NCBI GenBank assembly: GCA_035762175.1
Contig: DASTPP010000365.1
Location: forward strand, 1 to 13,161
DNA from: DASTPP01 sp035762175
GTDB taxonomy: Bacteria; Myxococcota_A; Polyangia; Polyangiales; Polyangiaceae
Direction: 5' to 3'
DNA: 13,161 nucleotides
The position numbers and the translations under genes were made by a program. Under the pieces are notes generated by a model. That model was not told the origin of the DNA and made no database searches. It saw nothing but the letters and a program-made list of their open reading frames with translations. How positions within the stretch are numbered: the first letter of the stretch is position 1; the number at the start of each line of letters is the position of its first letter. Shown here piece after piece: positions 8,460-13,161 of the stretch.

Positions 8460-8900
8460 ATGAGGGCCCTTCCCGTCGTCTTGGCCTTGAATGCGCTCTG
8501 GTTCGGGGCGGCGTTCGTGTACTTCGGCGTCGTGCCGGCGAGGGCGGCGGCGATTCTTGTCCCGCGCGAGGCGCGCGCGGCGCCCCTCTTGCGCACGCTC
8601 GTCACCTCCGTCCGCTTCCTGGGGGGCATGAACCTCGCCCTGGCGGTCTTCGCCGCGTCGCTCCTGCCGGCGGGCGCGCTCTTCCCCGAGCCGCGCCAGA
8701 ACGCCCTTTTCTGCGCGATTTTCGGGCTCGCCCACGCGACGCAGGTTTGGTTCAACGTGCCCGTCCTGCTCGCCGGGCGCCGGGGCGACGCGCCCTGGCC
8801 GGTGACGCGCGGGCCGATGCGCTTCATCTTCGCGACGGACGGCGCCTTGGCGGCCGCAAACGTGGCCCTCGCCGGCGTGCTGGCGGCCACCGGGCGATGA
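8460..8900 (+). CDS. Small multi-pass membrane protein, unknown function
   Basis: Integral membrane protein of 146 aa that I do not recognise with confidence. Four hydrophobic segments are visible: about 4-24 (VVLALNALWFGAAFVYFGVV), 50-72 (FLGGMNLALAVFAASLLPAG), 82-103 (ALFCAIFGLAHATQVWFNVP) and 122-143 (FIFATDGALAAANVALAGVL). The pattern GGMNLALA...AHATQVWFN resembles small four-helix membrane families, but no catalytic motif is seen. It has native GC-rich codon use. ATG 8460 starts directly before the first helix; TAGAGG at 8439-8444 is a weak, distant ribosome site. The 169-bp divergent gap to the peptidase gene must hold its promoter, but no clear motif was found. Confidence 0.75.
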   Translation: MRALPVVLALNALWFGAAFVYFGVVPARAAAILVPREARAAPLLRTLVTSVRFLGGMNLALAVFAASLLPAGALFPEPRQNALFCAIFGLAHATQVWFNVPVLLAGRRGDAPWPVTRGPMRFIFATDGALAAANVALAGVLAATGR

Positions 8901-9194
8901 CGGCCTAACGTCTCGGCCTGAGCCGCCGCCCCCGGGGGCGAGTTCGGCGTTCGGGGGGCGATCGATGCGTCACCGGGCCCGCGGACGGAGCCGATGACCG
9001 GCACGCCCGCCGCGGGGGTCGCGGCGGCCGGGGTCATCCCGAACGCGGTGGCGCTCGCGGCCGGCCTGAGCCCCGCCGAAAGCAGCACGGTCGGGCCGGG
9101 GGCGGGCGCCGTCGGGGCTCGAGCAATTTTTCGCCCCCCTCGATCGAAGGAGCTTGCCGAGGCGGGCCCGGCGTCCCCGCGGCCGCGCCGCCCC
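8901..9194. other. Intergenic region with no convincing gene
   Basis: About 294 bp lie between the small membrane protein and the next gene. CGCCCCCGGGGGCG (8927-8940) is a perfect palindrome 26 bp after the stop and might contribute to termination, but only a weak TT follows. An ATG at 8994 is in frame with the next gene, yet the peptide it adds is low-complexity Ala/Gly/Pro and its GGAG (8988-8991) is too close to the ATG. An AT-rich patch (AATTTTT, about 9124-9130) and AAGGAG at 9147-9152 stand out, but the latter is too far from ATG 9195 to serve it. Confidence 0.4.
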
Positions 9195-10649
9195 ATGAGC
9201 GAAAACCAATTTAAGCTTTGGCCCCCCCGAACCGGGAGCGCAGCCCTGACGACCCCTTACCGGAAAGCGCCGCCGGCCGCCCCCGCGCCTTCGCGCCTCG
9301 ATCGCGTCCGCGAGGGCGCCTCGGCCCTCGTGGGCGTCGCCCGCACTGTATGGGACGACCCCCCGCTGCGACGCTTCTACCTGCGCGTCGCGACGGCCCA
9401 AGCGCTCGCCACGCTCGTGGTCGGCCTGCTCGCCGTCTCGCTCTTCCTCGATGATGACGACGAGCCCACCCACCGCAAGGGCAAGCGCCCGAAGAGCGTC
9501 GTCGTGTCGGTCGATGGCACGAAGAAGAAGAAAGACCAAAGCATCGTCATCAAGAACGACCGGCACACCGTCGTCATCGGCCCCGACGGCGTGGACGTGC
9601 GGCCGGCCGAATCGAGCGTGGCGGCGGCCTCGGGCGGGCCCGGCGCTTCGGCGGCCTCGGGCGGGCCCGGCGCTTCGGCGGCCTCGCCCGCGCCCGCGGC
9701 CAGCGTGGTGGGCGACGGCGACGACGAGGCCGCGAAGGCGGGGGCCCGGCCGGGCCCGCGGGTGGTCGTGCAGGGCGAGATCGGCGAAGAGGGCGACGAC
9801 GACGACGAGGCCGCGCCGGCGGCGGGCGACGAGGGCCGCGAGGAGCCCAAGAGCCGGCTCAAGGCCTTCTGGGGCAAGGTGGTCGCGATCTACGGCATCT
9901 TCGTCGGCGCGGGCTGGTGCGTGGTCGCGCTCTCGCGCGACTACCACGACGCCATCGGCCGCGAGGCGAGCCTGCGCCTGGGCCTGCCGCCCGAAGACCC
10001 GCCGGTCTCGCCGCGGGTGCGCCTGAACGTCGGGTGGCTGACGACGAGGGTCAAGCGGCGCATCCGGGGCTTTCTGCTCTTCACGCTGGGCGCCCCGCCC
10101 CTGTGGACGCTGTCATTCTTCGTCGTCCTGCCGCTCGTCGGCCTCGAATACGTCTGGGACGTGCTCCACACGAGCGCGGTCGTCAGCCGCCTTTACGGCC
10201 TGCTCGCGGCCGCCTGGGGCGGCTACTGGCTCGTCGTGTTCACGACGGCGAAGACGCAGCTCGCCTGGGCCGACGAGCACCTGGCCCCCGAGCCTTGGTT
10301 TATGCGGCTCTGGGACGCGTTCACGCGCCGGCTGCCCGCCGCGATCGCGTGGCTGCCGCGCGGCTACGGGCGGGCCTGGCGCAGCATGTCGCGCCAGGTC
10401 TTCGCGCCGGCGGCCCGCGTCGAGCGCGCGCCCTACGAGTTCGGGGGCCTGGCGGCGCTGCGCCTCGTGGGCAGCGTGCCCGGGCTCTACCCCTTCGTGC
10501 GCCCCCTCGTGCCGATCGCGGCGGCGCTGCTGGTCCGGCGGCATTGCCCCCCGCCCGCGCCCCCCGCGGCGGCGCCCTCCCGGGGCGGCGGGCCGGAGGG
10601 CCGCCCCGGCCCCTCCGCGGCCCCCTCGCCGCCCTCGCCGCCCCGCTGA
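9195..10649 (+). CDS. Membrane protein with acidic, repeat-containing linker, unknown function
   Basis: Predicted membrane protein of 484 aa matching no family I can name. Visible order: Pro/Ala-rich N-terminus; helix at about 64-85; DDDDE, then a basic Lys-rich stretch; a short beta-like section (SIVIKNDRHTVVIGPDGVDV, about 116-135); an Ala/Gly linker with the repeated SGGPGASAA; a strongly acidic segment at about 172-220; helices at about 225-246, 292-318 and 328-350; a region with several Trp and Arg; a weaker hydrophobic patch near 430-450; and a Pro/Ala-rich tail. ATG 9195 is preferred because clear coding character and less GC-rich initial codons (AGC GAA AAC CAA TTT AAG) begin there; an in-frame ATG at 8994 is possible. 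No Shine-Dalgarno is evident. It is convergent with the nucleotidase-like gene, 18 bp away. Confidence 0.7.
   Translation: MSENQFKLWPPRTGSAALTTPYRKAPPAAPAPSRLDRVREGASALVGVARTVWDDPPLRRFYLRVATAQALATLVVGLLAVSLFLDDDDEPTHRKGKRPKSVVVSVDGTKKKKDQSIVIKNDRHTVVIGPDGVDVRPAESSVAAASGGPGASAASGGPGASAASPAPAASVVGDGDDEAAKAGARPGPRVVVQGEIGEEGDDDDEAAPAAGDEGREEPKSRLKAFWGKVVAIYGIFVGAGWCVVALSRDYHDAIGREASLRLGLPPEDPPVSPRVRLNVGWLTTRVKRRIRGFLLFTLGAPPLWTLSFFVVLPLVGLEYVWDVLHTSAVVSRLYGLLAAAWGGYWLVVFTTAKTQLAWADEHLAPEPWFMRLWDAFTRRLPAAIAWLPRGYGRAWRSMSRQVFAPAARVERAPYEFGGLAALRLVGSVPGLYPFVRPLVPIAAALLVRRHCPPPAPPAAAPSRGGGPEGRPGPSAAPSPPSPPR
9622..9686. repeat. In-frame 27-bp tandem repeat (2.4 copies) in the membrane-protein gene
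   Basis: Units start at 9622 and 9649 with a partial third at 9676. The period of 27 is a multiple of three, so it adds nine residues per copy (SGGPGASAA) to the flexible linker without breaking the frame. The two full copies are identical, which points to recent slippage or length variation. Confidence 0.85.
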
Positions 10650-10667
10650 GCGGCGCGCCGGGGGCGC

Positions 10668-12272
10668 CTACTTCAGGCGCTGCTCGAGGGGCTTTTCGGC
10701 CGAGGTCTTGGCCTCTTTGAGCCACTCGATGACGACGGTCTGCCAGACCATGCCGGTCTCGGTCGCGTTCGGGTCGGCCTTCTCGAAGGTGAAGTCGTCG
10801 CCGCCGAAGTAGAGAAAGTCGGGCATCGCCACCGAGTACGTCTTGGCCGGGTCGATGGGCTTGCCCTGCGCGTCCACCCAGCTGCCCTTGGCCTTCTCGG
10901 TGGCGCCGGTCACGACCGCCTTCGGGTTCGCGAGGTTGGGCAAGAGGTCGCTGCCCTTGACGCGCGCGATCATGACCGAGTTGTCGTAGGGCAGCGCGGC
11001 GTAGACGCTCTTCTCGGTGATCTCGCCCTTGGGCAGGGCGTCGCGCAGGGCGCTCTTGTTGATGACGGCGACGTCGGCCTTGAGGAACTCGCGCAGCGCC
11101 GTGCCGACCAGCTTCGAGAGCTGGGGGCTGTCTTTGGCGAGGCCGCCCGAGCTGAAGCCGACCTTCTCGCCGAGGGCGGTGTCGAGCTTGGTCTTCCAGC
11201 CGGCGACGATGGCGGCGGTGGCGGCGTCGGGCGGGGTGCCGGGGGCGACCGGGACGCGGCTCGCCTCGACGCGCACGACCCGCTCCTTCGCGGGCTTCGA
11301 GGGGTCGATCTCGAGCTGCGCCCGCAGGTACTCTTCGAAGCGGCGCCCGGCCGAGGAGAGCGTCGCCCCGCCGGCCCTGGCGCTGACGGGCTTGGCGCAG
11401 TGGGCGCCGGCGACGAGCGAGACCTTCCAGTCGGCGTGCTTCTCGAAGACGGGGGCGAGCTTGTCGGGGCACTCGTGGGCGAGCACGACGACGGCGTCGG
11501 CGCCGGCCGCCCAGGCCTCGGGCACGGCCTTGGCGAGCGCGTCCTCGTAGGGCCCGACGGCGACGCCGTTGAAGCGGTTGGGCATGGTCGTCTTCTCGCT
11601 GTCGACGCTGGCGAGGCCGACGACGGCCACCTTCGCGCCCTTGCGCTCGACGACGACGAAGGGCTTGAACCCGAGCGCCTTGGCCTCGGCGTCGGCCGTG
11701 ACGTTGGCGGCGACGTAGGGCAGGTTCGCGTCGGCCGCGTACTTCTTGAAGGCGTCGCGGCCGAAGTCGAAGTCGTGGTTGCCGAGGGCCGAGGCCGAGT
11801 AGCCGAGCTGCTTCATCGCCTGCGCGGTCGACTCGCCCGCGAACAGGTTCGAGATGGGGGCGCCGCCGAAGTGGTCGCCCGCGCTGAGGGCGATGGTCGC
11901 GCCGTCGGGGCAGCTCGGCGTGCCGCCGGCCTTGACCGGGCCCGGGCAGTGCTTCTCATTGCGCACCCAGAGGCCCATCAGCTCGGCCGCGCCGCCGCCC
12001 TTGCTCTTGCCCTCTTCGGTCGTGGGCAAGAGCGCGCCGTTCTCGTCGGCAGTCACGAGCAGGGTGATCGTGGCGCGGCCGCCGCCGGCCGACGCCGACA
12101 GCGTGGCCGCCGGCGCGCCGCCGCCCGAGGCGCCCTCGGGCTTCGACTCGCCGCACGCGGCCGCCGAGAGCACGAGCGCGGCGCCGAGGAGGGCCGAGCG
12201 CGCGGCGCGCTCGCGGCGTGTGGGACGGCTTCCGAGAGGGGCAGTGGGTGGCTGGGGCCTCGGTCGTGTCAT
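10668..12272 (-). CDS. 5'-nucleotidase/UshA-like metallophosphatase lipoprotein
   Basis: Predicted envelope lipoprotein of 534 aa in the 5'-nucleotidase/2',3'-cyclic phosphodiesterase family. The signal has RR-rich residues 19-25, a hydrophobic core and SAAAC with Cys40. The metallophosphatase domain (about 68-300) shows GD (Asp133), GNHDFDFG with Asn165, catalytic-type His166 and Asp169, VLAHE with His266, and GAH with His291. The first ligand motif, normally D-x-H-G, is DENG (76-79), so Asn78 replaces His, and the usual H-x-[HQ] motif is HCA (291-293). The C-terminal 5'-nucleotidase domain (about 365-520) is present (VINKSALRDALPKGEIT...LPYDN). Activity may therefore be altered. Early codons (ACA, CGA, AGG, CCA, ACT) are unlike the rest of the gene, but no other start preserves the signal. 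The next gene upstream on this strand is rpsA, 355 bp away beyond a terminator, so it is probably its own transcript. Confidence 0.88.
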   Translation of the reverse strand: MTRPRPQPPTAPLGSRPTRRERAARSALLGAALVLSAAACGESKPEGASGGGAPAATLSASAGGGRATITLLVTADENGALLPTTEEGKSKGGGAAELMGLWVRNEKHCPGPVKAGGTPSCPDGATIALSAGDHFGGAPISNLFAGESTAQAMKQLGYSASALGNHDFDFGRDAFKKYAADANLPYVAANVTADAEAKALGFKPFVVVERKGAKVAVVGLASVDSEKTTMPNRFNGVAVGPYEDALAKAVPEAWAAGADAVVVLAHECPDKLAPVFEKHADWKVSLVAGAHCAKPVSARAGGATLSSAGRRFEEYLRAQLEIDPSKPAKERVVRVEASRVPVAPGTPPDAATAAIVAGWKTKLDTALGEKVGFSSGGLAKDSPQLSKLVGTALREFLKADVAVINKSALRDALPKGEITEKSVYAALPYDNSVMIARVKGSDLLPNLANPKAVVTGATEKAKGSWVDAQGKPIDPAKTYSVAMPDFLYFGGDDFTFEKADPNATETGMVWQTVVIEWLKEAKTSAEKPLEQRLK

Positions 12273-12286
12273 TCGGCGCGCATATC

Positions 12287-12312
12287 ACGACAAGGTAGCG
12301 AACGATAGGTTC
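12287..12312 (-). promoter_or_regulatory. Candidate ECF-like promoter for the nucleotidase-like gene
   Basis: On the minus strand GAACCT is followed after 16 bp by TCGTG, inside the only AT-richer patch of this gap (about 12280-12320). Transcription would start a few bases before ATG 12272, giving a very short leader, in keeping with the lack of a Shine-Dalgarno. Similar in form to the motif before the amidohydrolase. Called by eye only. Confidence 0.22.
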
Positions 12313-12417
12313 GTACGCCCGCGCCGGCGGCGCGCTGAAGGGTTCGGGCGGCGGGCGCGCAATGCGGCGCGGCGGGCGGCCCGCGACCGCCGGAGCGCGA
12401 GACGCATCGCGCAGGAA

Positions 12418-12494
12418 GGGGGCGCCGGAGAGCGAGGCGCGTCGCGCTGACGCGAGCGCCTCGCCGACGGGGGCGCCGGAGAGCGAGCGCCTCG
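12418..12494. repeat. Imperfect direct repeats in the rpsA downstream region
   Basis: The 19-bp GGGGGCGCCGGAGAGCGAG occurs at 12418-12436 and again at 12469-12487, 51 bp apart. A 12-bp GCGAGCGCCTCG occurs at 12452-12463 and 12483-12494. Weaker relatives (GCCGGAG.....GAG) lie near 12390 and 12507. No known element is recognised. Confidence 0.6.
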
Positions 12495-12550
12495 GGCGGG
12501 CGCGACGCCGGAGGACGAAGCGCCCGGCGCGGGCGGGGCGCCGAAACGCG

Positions 12551-12585
12551 CGACGCCCCCGCGCCACGGGGGCGCGGGGGCGTCG
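12551..12585 (-). terminator. Hairpin terminator candidate downstream of rpsA
   Basis: A perfect 15-bp stem, CGACGCCCCCGCGCC (12551-12565) with GGCGCGGGGGCGTCG (12571-12585), closes a 5-nt loop. It lies 42 nt after the rpsA stop in the minus direction and is followed there by CGCGTTTC, a short T-run. The stem is far stronger than chance symmetry here. The weak T-tract is common in GC-rich genomes. Confidence 0.6.
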
Positions 12586-12597
12586 TCGGGGGCGCGC

Positions 12598-12615
12598 CGG
12601 GGCCCTAAGGCCCCG
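12598..12615. terminator. Small stem-loop just after the rpsA stop
   Basis: CGGGGCC (12598-12604), loop CTAA, GGCCCCG (12609-12615). It lies 12 nt past the rpsA stop on the minus strand, before the larger hairpin. It lacks a T-run and may stabilise the transcript's 3' end or assist termination. Confidence 0.35.
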
Positions 12616-12627
12616 CGGGCGCGCGGG

Positions 12628-13161
12628 TCACTTCTTGATCTCGCTCAGCTTCTCTTTCAAGAGGTCGCCGAGCGTCGCCTTGCTCGAGCTGGGCGTCTGG
12701 GGCTGCTTCGGCTGCGGGCGCGCGACCTCGCCGATGTTCTTGGCGCTCATGATGAGGCGCCGCTCGACCATGTCGATGTTCGCCACCTCGGCCTTGATGG
12801 TGTCGCCGACGCGCAGGCCCTTGAACTGCTCTTCGTCGACGTCGCTCGAGGCGATGAAGGCCTCGACGCCCTCGCGCAGCCGCACGAACGCGCCGTAGTC
12901 GACCACGGCGATGACCTTGGCGTCGTCGATGACGCGGCTGATCGGGAACTCGCTGAGGATGGTCGGCCAGGGGTCGTCGAAGAGCTGCTTGATGCCGAGG
13001 CTGACCTTCTTCTCGTCGTGGTTGATCGAGAGGATGATGGCCTCGACGTCGTCGCCCTTGTGGTAGACGTCGTTCGGGTTCTGCACCTTGATCGTCCACG
13101 ACAGGTCGCTCTTGTGCACCATGCCGTCGACGCCCTCTTCGATGCCGACGAAGACGCCGTA
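12628..13161 (-). CDS. rpsA: 30S ribosomal protein S1, C-terminal part (5' end off window)
   Basis: Ribosomal protein S1 binds mRNA on the 30S subunit and helps translation initiation, which matters here because several genes in the window lack a Shine-Dalgarno. The last 177 residues are visible. The first visible S1 (OB-fold) repeat is partly cut: YGVFVGIEEGVDGMVHKSDLSW followed by DVEAIILSINHDEKKVSLGIKQL. A second repeat follows: VVDYGAFVRLREGVEAFI...GDTIKAEVANIDMVERRLIMSAKN. The protein ends in a Pro/Gln/Ser-rich linker and TLGDLLKEKLSEIKK, a tail typical of bacterial S1. The gene continues past the right edge, so ATG 13122 inside the first visible repeat is not the true start. Two hairpins follow the stop. 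Confidence 0.95.
   Translation of the reverse strand, partial: YGVFVGIEEGVDGMVHKSDLSWTIKVQNPNDVYHKGDDVEAIILSINHDEKKVSLGIKQLFDDPWPTILSEFPISRVIDDAKVIAVVDYGAFVRLREGVEAFIASSDVDEEQFKGLRVGDTIKAEVANIDMVERRLIMSAKNIGEVARPQPKQPQTPSSSKATLGDLLKEKLSEIKK

Larger units (their letters stand above)
12273..12627. other. GC-rich intergenic region between rpsA and the nucleotidase-like gene
   Basis: About 355 bp hold the rpsA terminator candidate and a second small stem-loop near its right end, a patch of imperfect direct repeats in the middle (12388-12520), and the likely promoter of the nucleotidase-like gene near its left end. Open frames across it are Arg-rich and resemble no protein. Confidence 0.5.

Noticed and set aside
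9105..9130. GC-rich stretch followed by AATTTTT as the terminator of a small RNA
   Set aside because: No stable stem with a loop sits directly before the T-run (only the short palindrome GCTCGAGC), and no promoter for such an RNA is visible.
8423..9196. Minus-strand 257-codon open frame over the small membrane protein
   Set aside because: It is an Ala/Pro/Arg-rich composition shadow. The plus-strand frame shows regular transmembrane segments.
12605..13122. A separate short gene starting at ATG 13122
   Set aside because: The reading frame continues to the window edge with S1-domain sequence upstream of that Met, so it is an internal Met of rpsA.

Overview
The window is very GC-rich chromosomal DNA with strong GC bias at third codon positions. 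The gene content (a Pkn-type Ser/Thr kinase with a proline/alanine-rich tail, lipoproteins with Gly/Ser-rich linkers, thrombospondin type-3 repeats, ribosomal protein S1) suggests a myxobacterium (Myxococcota, probably Polyangiales). That placement is inferred from composition and gene style, not from a marker phylogeny. I see no transposase, integrase, phage gene, CRISPR array, tRNA or rRNA.

Layout, left to right. (1) 1-2473 minus: a secreted amidohydrolase lipoprotein with calcium-binding repeats and an OB-like domain, cut by the left edge. (2) 2474-2782: a divergent intergenic region. (3) 2783-4318 plus: a membrane-anchored Ser/Thr protein kinase. (4) 4319-4607: a repeat-rich spacer with four 37-bp units, each carrying a palindrome, followed by a 10-bp-arm inverted repeat. 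(5) 4608-5255 plus: an XRE-cupin regulator whose stop codon lies in a second tandem repeat (28-bp units, 5243-5326). (6) 5540-7204 plus: an NhaA-type Na+/H+ antiporter fused to a C-terminal RCK_C (TrkA-C) domain. (7) 7241-8290 minus: a cyanophycinase-like S51 peptidase, probably a lipoprotein, convergent with nhaA. (8) 8460-8900 plus: a small multi-pass membrane protein. (9) 9195-10649 plus: an unrecognised membrane protein with an acidic, repeat-containing linker. (10) 10668-12272 minus: a 5'-nucleotidase/UshA-like lipoprotein lacking two usual metal ligands. (11) 12628-13161 minus: the C-terminal part of ribosomal protein S1, cut by the right edge and followed by a strong hairpin terminator candidate.

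The genes do not form one obvious operon; most are convergent, divergent or separated by 100-360 bp. A loose theme is the cell envelope: three predicted lipoprotein hydrolases (amidohydrolase, S51 peptidase, 5'-nucleotidase-like), an ion antiporter and a transmembrane kinase. The most unusual points are the NhaA-RCK_C fusion, the two different tandem-repeat arrays flanking the XRE-cupin regulator, and the altered metal site of the 5'-nucleotidase-like protein. I found no strong evidence for a complete, undescribed multi-gene system.
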